A stretch of DNA of 64,000 nucleotides, taken from positions 65,006 through 129,005 of the forward strand of contig NZ_LMOR01000003.1 in assembly GCF_001424225.1 (NCBI RefSeq), given 5' to 3'. A program made the position numbers and the translations under genes. The stretch is from Microbacterium sp. Leaf151 (GTDB lineage Bacteria; Actinomycetota; Actinomycetes; Actinomycetales; Microbacteriaceae). Of this stretch, positions 49,565 through 57,885 are shown piece by piece; the stretch's first letter is position 1; each line of letters opens with the position of its first letter. The notes under the pieces were generated by a model, which saw nothing but the letters and a program-made list of their open reading frames with translations, ran no database searches and was not told the DNA's origin.

Positions 49565-50758
49565 TCAGGACGCGTTGAGGGGCACGCTGGGGATGGGAAC
49601 GAAGGCATTGATGATCGAGGCGCGCGCGCGATAACCAGCGGGTTCGCAACTCACGAGGCCGAGTCTCTCCAGCGCGTTCATGTCGCGGGCAATCATTCGT
49701 TCTTCATGGCCCGCGTACTGCTCAGCGAGCGTGGGTGAGAGGCGCCGGATGTCCTTCTTCGCGACGAGGCCATTCATTGGCAAGGAGAGAACGAGTTCTC
49801 GTCGTCTGTCCTTTGTTTTCCCGGACGCCTCCTTGTGCATCGTTTCGTGCACGTAATTCTGCCAGGCGACTCGCATCTGGCTCGCACGAACTGTTTCGAT
49901 CTGCTCGCGCAGCATGTCAACGTAACCCTCGACCGCGTACTCAACGAACTCGCCGACCTTGCCCTCACGAGACGTGCTGGCCAGGCGGGCGTAGTAACGA
50001 GACCTTGTGCGATTGTAGTGATCCGAGAGCAGGTTGCTGGCAACCCAAGGAACCACCCGCGAGTGGGAGAGAATGGCTACTTCCAGGAGCCGAGCTGTGC
50101 GGCCGTTGCCGTCGCCGAACGGGTGGATCCAGGCTGTGTAGAGGTGACCAAGTACGGCGCCAAACACCGCGTTGTAGAAGCGAATGTCATCGGCGAGGTT
50201 ATGGTCCTGTGATGGTCGGATGAAGGTTTCGTTCAGCCAGGAGCACATCCTCTCGACGAGATGCTCAAGGTCCGCCGGCGGAGCGCCTCGGTAGACGCTA
50301 CCCACGGTGAGACCCTCTTTGGTGTACTGGCCGGGGACGACATGGTCATCGACCTCGAGTTGATCAAGGATCTTCGCATTCTGGGCTTGCAGCCACTCGG
50401 GCGTGAGCTCGAAGCTCTCACCGCGCTGACCGGAGTGGTCGATCGCGTCTAGAGCGCTCGTGACGTTCCTGATTTCCTGGGCCAAGTACTCCTGCGACGG
50501 CGGGAGCTTCTCCCCCTCGTGGATAACGCGATTGGCCTCGGCCTCGGAGAGAGTGTTCCCTTCGATCGCAGCGGTTGCCAAAGCGCCTTTGGTGAGTAGA
50601 ACAGAGGCAAGCTCGTTCGCCAACGCGGGCTGTAGCGGGATCCCGGCCAGATGCTGATTCTTCGAAAATGCCTCACCGAGCTTCGCCCAGATGCGACTCT
50701 GCTCCACGCGAAATTGGAAGCTGATCCAGGGATGCGTCTCTTCGTATCTGCGAGCCAT
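49565..50758 (-). CDS. Fic family protein, class II (self-inhibited)
   Basis: 397 residues from ATG 50758. The active-site motif HPFGDGNGR lies at about 212-220, complete for AMP transfer from ATP to target hydroxyls. An inhibitory helix motif of the (S/T)xxxE(G/N) type, TAAIEGN, lies at about 62-68 upstream of the core, as in class II Fic proteins; its Glu blocks ATP gamma-phosphate until relieved. A C-terminal winged-helix-like region (PMNGLVAKKDIRRLSPTLAEQY) follows. The target is unknown. Placed in a phage-like element, it may act in exclusion of other phages or in host modification. Clearly lower GC than the host. ATG 50761 or 50788 are alternative starts. Confidence 0.88.
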   Translation of the reverse strand: MARRYEETHPWISFQFRVEQSRIWAKLGEAFSKNQHLAGIPLQPALANELASVLLTKGALATAAIEGNTLSEAEANRVIHEGEKLPPSQEYLAQEIRNVTSALDAIDHSGQRGESFELTPEWLQAQNAKILDQLEVDDHVVPGQYTKEGLTVGSVYRGAPPADLEHLVERMCSWLNETFIRPSQDHNLADDIRFYNAVFGAVLGHLYTAWIHPFGDGNGRTARLLEVAILSHSRVVPWVASNLLSDHYNRTRSRYYARLASTSREGKVGEFVEYAVEGYVDMLREQIETVRASQMRVAWQNYVHETMHKEASGKTKDRRRELVLSLPMNGLVAKKDIRRLSPTLAEQYAGHEERMIARDMNALERLGLVSCEPAGYRARASIINAFVPIPSVPLNAS

Positions 50759-50950
50759 CATCCCATCATAGAGATAACTTGGCCTCATTTTGGCGAACCA
50801 GGTGGCAGTTCGCTTGGCGCGAAGCGTGGAAGATGGGATTGTGGCTTCTCGGCCTCCGTCAACGCACGTCAAGCCGTCCCAAGGTCACTGAGCTAGTCTG
50901 CGCTGAGCGCCTCACGTGGGGCCTCGCTGTCGGACCTGATCTCTGCACTA

Positions 50951-51535
50951 CTACTCGATCTTGACGGCGCGGCCGAGACCGAGCTTGAGCACGGCGGCGC
51001 CCAACGCTTCGACCAGACGTGACCGTCGATCCAGCACCGGGAGGGTCTGACCGTCGACGGTCACCCATCGGAGTTCGTCGCCGTCTGTCACCCTGGCGTG
51101 GTTGCGGTGGTCGAGGCCGACGACGGCGTACAGATCGCTCTGGCCCCACACCTCTGGAGTTGGAAGCCCAGCGCCGTCGAACACCTGGCGGATGGTGCGG
51201 ACGACTCCGTTGTGGGCGTCGACGGCGTCCAGGAACGAGCCGAGCGCGGTCGCGATGGTCGACGCGGCGGCGTCGAGATCGGCCACGCCGGCGGCGATGC
51301 GCGCCGCCTCTGCCTTCGCCTCGACCTGAGCGTCACGACGAGCCTCCGCGGCACGTGCCTCCGCGCGCTGTGCACGTCCACGGGCGACGAGTCCCGACAG
51401 CGTGACTCGCTCGCGGGCCTCGGCGATCTCTGCCGGGGTGACGGGATGTCCGTCGATGGCCGCCTGCTCCAGCTCGTGAAGTTGTTCGACGGCGGTCTCT
51501 TCGTCGAGGTCCTGCACCTCTGCCTGTTCGCTCAT
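50951..51535 (-). CDS. Hypothetical protein of the tail operon
   Basis: 194 residues. An acidic start (MSEQAEVQDLDEETAVEQLH) leads to a long Ala/Arg/Glu-rich coiled-coil region (about 40-100), then a globular part with PTPEVWGQSDLYAVVGLDHRNHARV. The distribution resembles small phage minor-tail or assembly proteins, but I cannot name it. Its ATG overlaps the stop of the 46-residue gene upstream (ATGA). It is the last gene of the tape-measure operon; about 190 bp separate it from fic. Confidence 0.6.
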   Translation of the reverse strand: MSEQAEVQDLDEETAVEQLHELEQAAIDGHPVTPAEIAEARERVTLSGLVARGRAQRAEARAAEARRDAQVEAKAEAARIAAGVADLDAAASTIATALGSFLDAVDAHNGVVRTIRQVFDGAGLPTPEVWGQSDLYAVVGLDHRNHARVTDGDELRWVTVDGQTLPVLDRRSRLVEALGAAVLKLGLGRAVKIE

Positions 51536-51672
51536 TCAGTGTCCTTTCGGTCGTTCGGCTCGCGGCGGTCGCGGCGTTCGGCTCGGAGCCGGTCGATGTC
51601 GGTCTGTTCTCGCTGTCCGCGTCTCGCGCGGATCTGGTCGATTGTGTCGGCTGGCAGTGCGTCGTCAGTCAT
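51532..51672 (-). CDS. Very small charged phage protein
   Basis: 46 residues, MTDDALPADTIDQIRARRGQ then REQTDIDRLRAERRDRREPN. Highly charged and probably a single helix. The start lies 3 bp after the tape-measure stop and its own stop overlaps the next start in ATGA, so it is a coupled member of the operon. Too short for many gene finders. Function unknown. Confidence 0.65.
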   Translation of the reverse strand: MTDDALPADTIDQIRARRGQREQTDIDRLRAERRDRREPNDRKDTE

Positions 51673-51675
51673 GTT

Positions 51676-54600
51676 CTAGTTCTTCCCGTACAGGCCGTGA
51701 ACGGCCATGGTCATGGCTTTCGCGTCCTCCGCTTTCCGCATGAGGTCGTGGGGGTCGTAGGCGTACATGGGCCCGGAGAACTCGGTGTGGAACACGGTCT
51801 GACCACCCGCGGACGTGGCGGCTTCGGCCGTGTAGGCGGCTCGGGACGTCGACCGCAGTTGGATGGGTGCGCTCGGGGGCAGCAGCTCGGAGCGGAGGCG
51901 CACGGCGCCGCCGTCCCGGAAGGCGGGGACCGTGAACTGACCAGACCGCACAGCAGCGCGCAGCCGCATCATCTCCCCGTGGCCACCGAAAGAGCGGACC
52001 TCGGACGCGGTCCACACGTGCTCATCGTTCGACAGCATCGCGTGGATCGAATCGCTCGTGCTTGTGCCAGCACCCCACACCGGCCCGCCGCCCGCTTTCT
52101 CCAGCTTCGAAATGCCCGGCGGGGGCTGATTGACCGGGACGCCGCCGAGACCTGTCGTCGTGACGAGGCGGATGTAGGCCGTGCGGTCGCGGGCCACGTT
52201 GTTCAGCGCGTCCTCGACGGTCGTGATCGACCCGTCATCCTTCTTGACGCGGACCGTCCCCTCAGGGAGCCCGAGGATGTCAATCCCGAGCTGCTGTAGC
52301 AGGGTCGTGAGCGGGCCGATGTCGTCCTCGGTGACCTCGAACGAACCGTTCGGCGTCGCGAGGATCTGGCCGGCGAGGTTGAGCACCCGCTGCGTCTCCG
52401 CGTCGACGGTGCCGTCGCTGGTGATGAGGTACTGGAGCACCTCGGGGACACCCAGCATCGTCTGCGTCATGCGGTCGACCGCTTCGTCGGACAGGCCCGC
52501 CTCTTTCGCGACACCGCGCACCTTATCGGCGTACTGGCCGTACAGCTCGCGCGTCTCGTCGAGGGTCATGTTCCGACCCCGCTGCGCTTCGGACTCCTCC
52601 TGAGCCTGGATCATCGACGTCTTCATCTCGTCCGACACCGACTTGATCGTGTCGCGCAGCCGGGAGCCCGCCGCCGTCGCCGTGTCGATCTCGCCCGTAG
52701 GCAGGACGAGGGCGTTGAGGTCCTGCCCGGCGTCGCGTGCGGCGCTGAGCACGTCCGCCAGATCGCGGCCACGCTCGTTCAGCGCCTGGATAGCGTCCGC
52801 CTGGGTGCGCGTGCCGCCACGTAGCTCGTCGAGAGCCTGGTTCAGGCCCTTCACCTTCTCGGTCGCGTCTCGCCCGACTTCGCGCATGATGCCGAGGGCC
52901 TCATTGAACCGGGAGTTCGACCGTGCCGCGTCGTCCAGGCTGCGGGCGTTCTTGCGCGCATCCTCCGCCTGCTGTCGTAGGTCCGCCTGACCCTGCTGGA
53001 GAGCGCTCGACTCTTCGTTCAGAATCTTGATGAGCTCCTGCGCGTTGACGGTGTACCCGTTCCGCACGCCCGTCGTAGCCGAGTACGCCGCGCCGTTCTC
53101 CTCGATCGCGGACTTGACCCGCTCGAGGGCGTCGGGCTGGCCGAGGATTGCGTTCGTCAGGTCGTTGTAGCTGACCTTCAGCTCCTCGGCGAGGCCACGT
53201 GCGTTCCGGTCGGCGAGGTTCTTCTCGACGTGCGCCCGCGTCGTGCGGAGGATGGCTCCCGTCGTCTGGTCCAGCGCCTCGGCGTACCCCGTCACTCGGT
53301 CCTTGGTCGCGGCGGCGGCTTCGCTCTGCGCCATGAACGCCGCGGTGAGGATCGCGGCGGCCGTCGAGACGCCCAAGATGATGAGGCCCACCGGGTTGGT
53401 AACGAACGCGGCCGTGACAGCGCGTCCGGCGGCGCCCATGATGCCTGGCATGAGGCCAGCCGACTTGTTCGCCCCCTCGGCGGCCTTGTTCATCGCCCCG
53501 AGACCGGTCGTAGCGCCCGCGGCGGATTGCGTCATCCCTGCCAGGGCCGACTGGACGGCCACCTGGTCGGCGACGCGGCGCGCCGTGTCCAGCCACGTCT
53601 GGATGACCGGCGCTCCCGACCGCATCGCCCCCGTGACCGCGACGGTGGCGGCGACAGTGGCGAGGACCGGTGAGGGTATGGAAGCCAGCACGTCGACGAG
53701 CGGCCCGGCGACGCCGGCGACGAGGCGGATGCCGTCAGCGGTGACGGGGAGAGCCGCGTTCAGGCCGTTCGACACGACGCCGGCGAGGCTCACGGCGACC
53801 GGTATCAGAGGGCGCATCTCGCCGAGCACGTCGCCAAGCGCCGAGCGCACCTCCGGGGATGCCAGCACGATGCCGGCGAGGATGCCAGGCAACGGACCGA
53901 TCGCCGGGACGAACGAACCGACCACAGGGAGGCCGCGTAGCAGATTGTTGTTCACGCCCAGGATTGCGCCGGCCACAGCTGCGATCGCGGGGCCATTCTC
54001 GCCAATGCTTTCCAGGCCCTGCTCGACGCGGGACGAGTCCCACGCGCGGACCTGCACCCGCGCGCGGTCGAGGGCATCGGTCACGCCGTTCACGGCCGGG
54101 GTGGCGCGGCTCATGAGGATGGTGACGACGGGGGCGACGTGGGATTCGACGGCGCGCATGACGTCGGCAACCTGGTTGCCCCAGATGACCGCCTGGCCGC
54201 CGCCGTTCTTCGACACGAACGGCTCGGCGAGGGCCGCGCCGATGTCGCGCGACGCGGCCTTGATCCGGTCCGTCGTTCCCGCGAACGTGTCCTTCACGTT
54301 CGACGCGGCGCCGGCGAACTTCGTACCCATCTGGGTGGTCAGGACGTCGATCGCCTGTCCGGCGTCCAGGGTGCCGTCCGTAATGCTCTCGCGGATTTCG
54401 GCGGCCGTCTTGCCGAAGCCCTGCCCGAGCAACGTCGCGGCGTCGAGGCCCCGCTCGCCGAGCATGTTGAGGTCCTCGGCCGTGAGCTTCCCCGAGGACC
54501 GGATCTTCGCGAGGATCGAGACGATCTCGCCGATCTGCTGATTCGACCCGCCCACGGCCGCTACGGCGTCCTGCACGGCCCCCAGAATCGGGATGACCTT

Positions 54601-55002
54601 CTCGGCCTCGAAGCCGAAGCCGATGAGCTGCTGCTGGGCGGAGATGAACGTCGACTTGCTGAAGGGCGAGTTGCGAGCGAAGGCGTCGAGCTTGTCCATC
54701 TGTGCGTTGGCCTGCTCGGCGCCGCCCAGGAGCGTGCGGAGAGCCGCTCGGGACGTCTGCTGCAACTGGTTGTAGCCGACGCCGGCCGAGAACAGGCCCG
54801 CGGTGAGGACGGACACCGCGGTGACGGTCGTGCCGACGCCGACAGCGGCCGTGTCCCACGCGGACTTTGCGGCATTCCTGATCTTGCCGAAAGCGCCGTC
54901 CGTGTCGTTCAGCCGGCCGCGGACCGTGGAGAGGTCACGGCCGACCTTCTCGGCACCGTCCATGCGGATCGTGGCGACCAACGAGGCAGCTTCGAAGCTC
55001 AT
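51676..55002 (-). CDS. Phage tail tape-measure protein
   Basis: 1108 residues. The N-terminal region (about 78-240) matches the TIGR02675-type tape measure domain: QQTSRAALRTLLGGAEQANA, FSKSTFISAQQQLIGFGF, VSILAKIRSSGKLTAEDLNM, GAASNVKDTFAGTTDRI. Long helical stretches follow, with hydrophobic segments near 515-555 (VTAAFVTNPVGLIILGVSTA), and a C-terminal part with FRDGGAV and NDEHVWTASEVRSFGGHG. It sets tail length and is ejected during infection in siphophages. A length of ~1100 residues would fit a tail of roughly 150-170 nm by the usual 1.5 angstrom per residue rule. The frame is intact. Confidence 0.92.
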   Translation of the reverse strand: MSFEAASLVATIRMDGAEKVGRDLSTVRGRLNDTDGAFGKIRNAAKSAWDTAAVGVGTTVTAVSVLTAGLFSAGVGYNQLQQTSRAALRTLLGGAEQANAQMDKLDAFARNSPFSKSTFISAQQQLIGFGFEAEKVIPILGAVQDAVAAVGGSNQQIGEIVSILAKIRSSGKLTAEDLNMLGERGLDAATLLGQGFGKTAAEIRESITDGTLDAGQAIDVLTTQMGTKFAGAASNVKDTFAGTTDRIKAASRDIGAALAEPFVSKNGGGQAVIWGNQVADVMRAVESHVAPVVTILMSRATPAVNGVTDALDRARVQVRAWDSSRVEQGLESIGENGPAIAAVAGAILGVNNNLLRGLPVVGSFVPAIGPLPGILAGIVLASPEVRSALGDVLGEMRPLIPVAVSLAGVVSNGLNAALPVTADGIRLVAGVAGPLVDVLASIPSPVLATVAATVAVTGAMRSGAPVIQTWLDTARRVADQVAVQSALAGMTQSAAGATTGLGAMNKAAEGANKSAGLMPGIMGAAGRAVTAAFVTNPVGLIILGVSTAAAILTAAFMAQSEAAAATKDRVTGYAEALDQTTGAILRTTRAHVEKNLADRNARGLAEELKVSYNDLTNAILGQPDALERVKSAIEENGAAYSATTGVRNGYTVNAQELIKILNEESSALQQGQADLRQQAEDARKNARSLDDAARSNSRFNEALGIMREVGRDATEKVKGLNQALDELRGGTRTQADAIQALNERGRDLADVLSAARDAGQDLNALVLPTGEIDTATAAGSRLRDTIKSVSDEMKTSMIQAQEESEAQRGRNMTLDETRELYGQYADKVRGVAKEAGLSDEAVDRMTQTMLGVPEVLQYLITSDGTVDAETQRVLNLAGQILATPNGSFEVTEDDIGPLTTLLQQLGIDILGLPEGTVRVKKDDGSITTVEDALNNVARDRTAYIRLVTTTGLGGVPVNQPPPGISKLEKAGGGPVWGAGTSTSDSIHAMLSNDEHVWTASEVRSFGGHGEMMRLRAAVRSGQFTVPAFRDGGAVRLRSELLPPSAPIQLRSTSRAAYTAEAATSAGGQTVFHTEFSGPMYAYDPHDLMRKAEDAKAMTMAVHGLYGKN

Positions 55003-55385
55003 GCGCGGCCCCCGTTCGATCGGAGCCACGTCTCGAGCCGTGCGACCAGCTGCTCACCCTGGACGCCGCTCAGGTCCTCATGGCGGCGGAGGTTATCCGC
55101 GAGCGGGTGCGTAGAAGCGCTGTTGCCGGTCGTGAGGCTGCGTACGAAAAGGGCCAGGCGGCGGGCGACGAGCGCGAGGGCGGCGTGCGCTTCATCCGGG
55201 CCTCGCTCGCCGACGACCGGTTCAAGAAGTGCGAGCATTGCGTCCAGCTCCGTGTCGAGCTGGTCGATGCTCCGAGAAGCCGCGGACGCCAGGACCCAGG
55301 CTGCTTCATGCGCGGTCTGGTCGTACTGGTCAGCCTGTGCGCCCGTGAGCGTGAAGAGGCGGCGGGCCCCGGAGATGTCAGGCAC
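54999..55385 (-). CDS. Hypothetical protein upstream of the tape measure
   Basis: 128 residues, helical, starting MPDISGARRLFTLTGAQADQ, with HEAAWVLASAASRSIDQLDTELDAMLALLEPVVGE. Tail assembly chaperones usually occupy this place, but I see no slippery sequence or overlapping frameshift product, so this identity is a positional guess. Its stop overlaps the tape-measure ATG by 4 bp. Confidence 0.6.
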   Translation of the reverse strand: MPDISGARRLFTLTGAQADQYDQTAHEAAWVLASAASRSIDQLDTELDAMLALLEPVVGERGPDEAHAALALVARRLALFVRSLTTGNSASTHPLADNLRRHEDLSGVQGEQLVARLETWLRSNGGRA

Positions 55386-55734
55386 GCTGGGACTCCGCCT
55401 TGGCCTGGGAGCGTGCTACCGCACCGATCGTCTGCCACACGGCGTAGAAGGCGCTCGCGTTGTCGTCAGTCGCCGGCAGAATCTTGCCGGCAACGCGAGC
55501 GATCGTCTCTACGTCGTGCTGATCCAGGGTGGCGAGGGCGGCGGTGAGCTGCGGGCCGAAGCCGCGGCCGTCTGTGACGCTATCGAGGGCAACGCGGCGT
55601 CGGTGCCCGCCGACCTTCTCCGATCGCACGCGACCTTCGCTGATCCAGCGTCGGACGGTGCTCTCTCCGACGCGGAATTCTTTCGCGGCGTCGGCGACCG
55701 TGCCCCACCTTGCGGCGGCTGACTTGACCGGGAT
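55378..55734 (-). CDS. Excisionase/MerR-type HTH protein with apparent ATC start
   Basis: From 55734 the frame encodes VKSAAARWGTVADAAKEFRV, GESTVRRWISEGRVRSEKVG, GHRRRVALDSV: a clear excisionase/MerR-like HTH with wing, followed by ~65 helical residues. The HTH has no ATG, GTG or TTG in frame. The first such codon is GTG 55629, in the middle of the domain. A GGGAGAAG sequence (minus strand, 55742-55749) lies 7 nt before an ATC at 55732-55734, so an unusual ATC start is the simplest reading. Otherwise the start has been lost and only an 83-residue remnant is made. It heads the tape-measure operon. Confidence 0.55.
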   Translation of the reverse strand: MPVKSAAARWGTVADAAKEFRVGESTVRRWISEGRVRSEKVGGHRRRVALDSVTDGRGFGPQLTAALATLDQHDVETIARVAGKILPATDDNASAFYAVWQTIGAVARSQAKAESQRA

Positions 55735-55829
55735 CTGAACTCTTCTCCCAGGTGAACGAAAGGACCGAGCGACAGAGACGTGAAGTACGTCTGAGTCAGC
55801 TCGGTCTAGGCACCTGGCGAAGTCCGAAT

Positions 55830-55868
55830 CCGCCGTCTCCCGCCACCTGGGCGGGAAGAAAACGGCGG
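55830..55868. terminator. Nested hairpin between WhiB and the tail operon
   Basis: An inner stem TCCCGCC/GGCGGGA (55838-55856) lies inside an outer stem CCGCCGT/ACGGCGG (55830-55868). On the minus strand it follows the WhiB gene by about 160 bp. The rest of the gene-free stretch 55735-56029 shows only short palindromes (CATATG, CCATGG) and presumably holds the tail-operon promoter. Confidence 0.5.
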
Positions 55869-56029
55869 GAGCCCGGTCTTATGTTGTAGTGCTCGCATCA
55901 TACCATCCCGTGAACGCTGGTGAGCGCTGAGGGGGCCTAGGTTTCATATGCCATGGGTTTCCTTGGCGCGTCACGCTCGACCAACACGGAACCGGCCGGC
56001 CCAGCACCCCGCGCGGGACCCGCTGGGGG

Positions 56030-56347
56030 TCATTCGGGGCTGGTCTTGCCGCGGTGTGATCCGGCCCAGAAACCAGCTGTGGGCTTGGCGGCGTCCGCGT
56101 AGGTCCTGCATGCGTCGAGGAGCGGGCAGCGGTTGCAGACGTGGCGCATGCGGGTGAGGTCGGCGGGGTGGAGGTCTGCGCGCTCTGCGGTGAAGGTGTC
56201 GTCGCCGTCGCACGCGGGTGGCGTGTCTGTGCCCTGCGAGGTGAGCTTCTCGTACAGCTGCTCGGCATCGTTCCGCGGTCGGCTGGGCGTTGCTGGCTTG
56301 AGACGGAGGCCGCGCGGTCTACCTCGTCGAGGGCCGTTGTAGGTCAT
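56030..56347 (-). CDS. WhiB-like iron-sulfur regulator, phage-encoded
   Basis: 105 residues. The four-cysteine pattern is present: ACDGDDTF (Cys about 46), then CNRCPLLDAC (Cys-x2-Cys-x5-Cys, about 71-80), followed by the conserved turn GFWAG (about 92-96; G-[IV]-W-G-G in most family members). A basic N-terminus replaces the usual C-terminal AT-hook-like tail. Wbl proteins bind a 4Fe-4S cluster and the sigma-A subunit. Phage copies are known to alter host division or septation and superinfection. The ATG overlaps the stop of the gene upstream (ATGA). Confidence 0.88.
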   Translation of the reverse strand: MTYNGPRRGRPRGLRLKPATPSRPRNDAEQLYEKLTSQGTDTPPACDGDDTFTAERADLHPADLTRMRHVCNRCPLLDACRTYADAAKPTAGFWAGSHRGKTSPE

Positions 56348-56544
56348 CGGGTGGGCTCCTGCGTGATGGTCTTGACCCGGTGCCGCCAGCGAGCGTTCTC
56401 GACGTTGAGCAGGTGCACGAGCGCGTAGACGTCTCTGGTGAGGTCGGGGTCGTTGAGGCGGGTGAGGTGGGCGCGGATGCGGGCTTCGGCTGCGGCTCGC
56501 TTTTCGCGGGTTGAGACGGCTGGGCGTGGCTTGTTGGGTGTCAT
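56344..56544 (-). CDS. Small hypothetical phage protein
   Basis: 66 residues starting MTPNKPRPAVSTREKRAAAE. It is helical and basic, with LTRLNDPDLTRDVYALVHLLNVENARWRHRVKTI. AGGAGC precedes the ATG. Both ends overlap neighbours in ATGA, showing tight coupling with WhiB downstream. The frame is open back to a TTG at 56727, but that part reads as low-complexity Arg/Pro and coincides with another small gene. Confidence 0.6.
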   Translation of the reverse strand: MTPNKPRPAVSTREKRAAAEARIRAHLTRLNDPDLTRDVYALVHLLNVENARWRHRVKTITQEPTR

Positions 56545-56669
56545 GGTTGCTCCTGGTGGCGGCGGGGTTCGGTGATGTCGGGGACCTCGAGCGGGGGCAG
56601 GGGTACCGCGGGGTGACTGGTGGCGCCGTCGTCGCGCCACCCGCACCCGCGAGCGCACCAGCCGCTCAT
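56541..56669 (-). CDS. Very small Cys/Trp-rich phage protein
   Basis: 42 residues: MSGWCARGCGWRDDGATSHP then AVPLPPLEVPDITEPRRHQE. It has a CxxxC pair and three Trp near the start and a Pro-rich tail. The stop overlaps the next ATG (ATGA), which argues that it is translated. A metal- or partner-binding role is possible. Below the usual length cut-off. Confidence 0.5.
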   Translation of the reverse strand: MSGWCARGCGWRDDGATSHPAVPLPPLEVPDITEPRRHQEQP

Positions 56670-56723
56670 GGGGGTCGAAGCGGTGGATGGTGTGCCCTTG
56701 GAGGCAGGTGCCAATGCGGGCGG

Positions 56724-57776
56724 TCAAAACGGGTTCTCCGTGGCTATCTCGTGGGCGGGCGTGATGCACACCGCGCAGGAGCCGTCGACGGTGAGCTTGT
56801 GGTGGCCGGGCTCGCACGATGCGGTGCCGAGACTCGCGATGTAGGCCAGGTGCTCCTGCCCACGCGTTGGGCGTTGGTCACGCTCGCGGGCTTCCAAGCG
56901 TCGGACGACGGCCATGTTCTGTTCGTCGCGGGTCATCGGATGGAGAGCTGGGACGGGTAGATCGTCGTGCCAGCGTTCACCGTGGAGCCAGGGGGCCAGG
57001 CCGGGAACGAATCTCATCTCCTCGGCGCTGCGGGCGTAAGCCTGACCGAAGCGGATGACGTCGGCCTCCAGCTCGGTGAGTCCTCCCCGCGCCTTGACCG
57101 CGGTCTTGTATCGCGCGAGCGCGCTCTTGCGGTCGGCTTTCTTCGGCCAGGTCTTCCACGCTCTCGCGAACGATCCAGCGACCTCATCCACGACAACGGG
57201 CCTCCGCTCGCGCGCCGGAGAATGCGAAGCATTCTCCATCGGTTCGGGTACGGGTACGGGTACGGGTACGGGTACGGGTACGGGAGGATTCGCCCCCGAC
57301 TCGGCCCCCGAATCGGGTACCCGATCGGGTGGCGACTCGGGGGAGCGATCAGGACCCGGCTTGCCGTCCGATCCGGAACCGTCTTCTCCCTCGGGGTAGC
57401 ACCAGACACAGCCGGGAGCTTTCCGGTTCCGCTGAACATGCCAGCGCCGGTGATTGCCCTCCTGCCCGCCGTCTGTCATCGCTGATCTGGCGGAGCCGAC
57501 AGAGGCCGCATCGGGGTTGTAGAGCGACCAGTTGTGGAACTGGTAGCCACCGTCGACCACCTCCCAGAAACCGGCCTCCACGAGGTCGGCTGCCATCCTC
57601 TTGGTGCACGCGAGCTCCGCCAGCATGTGGTCGGGGATCAGGCCGTCTGTCAGCTCTCGTGCGGCCCACGACCCCGCGAGCACCCACAGGCCCATTGCCG
57701 CAGCGCGCCGCGCCCGTGGGATCCTTGTCGTCTTGAGCGCGGACGCGAGTCCGTCATCGACTTTGAACCAGACCAT
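56724..57776 (-). CDS. Phage replication protein (helicase-loader/replisome organiser-like)
   Basis: 350 residues. The N-terminal ~95 (MVWFKVDDGLASALKTTRIP, AAAMGLWVLAGSWAARELTDGLIP, AADLVEAGFWEVVDGGYQFHNW) match the winged-helix start typical of actinophage replisome organisers. A disordered Pro/Gly/Ser linker follows, with an uninterrupted (Pro-Val)n run. The C-terminal part (SFARAWKTWPKKADRKSALA, RFVPGLAPWLHGERWHDD) resembles DnaD/DnaT-like helicase loaders. It probably brings the host helicase to the element's origin. The last 40 residues have two CxxC-like cysteine/histidine clusters (CEPGHH, CAVC). AAAGG lies about 8 nt before the ATG. Confidence 0.7.
   Translation of the reverse strand: MVWFKVDDGLASALKTTRIPRARRAAAMGLWVLAGSWAARELTDGLIPDHMLAELACTKRMAADLVEAGFWEVVDGGYQFHNWSLYNPDAASVGSARSAMTDGGQEGNHRRWHVQRNRKAPGCVWCYPEGEDGSGSDGKPGPDRSPESPPDRVPDSGAESGANPPVPVPVPVPVPVPEPMENASHSPARERRPVVVDEVAGSFARAWKTWPKKADRKSALARYKTAVKARGGLTELEADVIRFGQAYARSAEEMRFVPGLAPWLHGERWHDDLPVPALHPMTRDEQNMAVVRRLEARERDQRPTRGQEHLAYIASLGTASCEPGHHKLTVDGSCAVCITPAHEIATENPF
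57246..57281. repeat. Hexanucleotide microsatellite in the replication gene
   Basis: Six perfect GGGTAC units encode alternating Pro-Val on the minus strand, in the linker between the N- and C-terminal domains. Unit gain or loss changes linker length by two residues and never shifts the frame. Confidence 0.9.
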
Positions 57777-57802
57777 TCAGTGGACCTTTCGGGCGCGCCG
57801 AC

Positions 57803-57833
57803 GCCCCGAGAGCGGTAGGACGGCTCTCGGGGC
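57803..57833 (-). terminator. Hairpin between early genes and the replication gene
   Basis: A perfect 11-bp stem, GCCCCGAGAGC with GCTCTCGGGGC, and a 9-nt loop. On the minus strand it follows the 67-residue gene by about 50 bp, dividing the early run into two transcription units or attenuating read-through. Confidence 0.7.
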
Positions 57834-57885
57834 ATCAGCGGTGGGTGGAATCAAGCGACGGCCCCCAGCGCGGGCAGGGCGGGCG

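Noticed and set aside
54999..55734. Programmed frameshift producing a tail assembly chaperone
   Set aside because: The two genes before the tape measure overlap by only 8 bp and I saw no slippery heptamer at the overlap; the first encodes an HTH instead.
56344..56727. Extended 127-residue version of the 66-residue phage gene from TTG 56727
   Set aside because: The extra part is low-complexity Arg/Pro and coincides with a better 42-residue gene in another frame that overlaps both neighbours normally.
57246..57281. Phase-variable on/off switch
   Set aside because: The repeat unit is 6 bp, so copy-number change cannot shift the reading frame.
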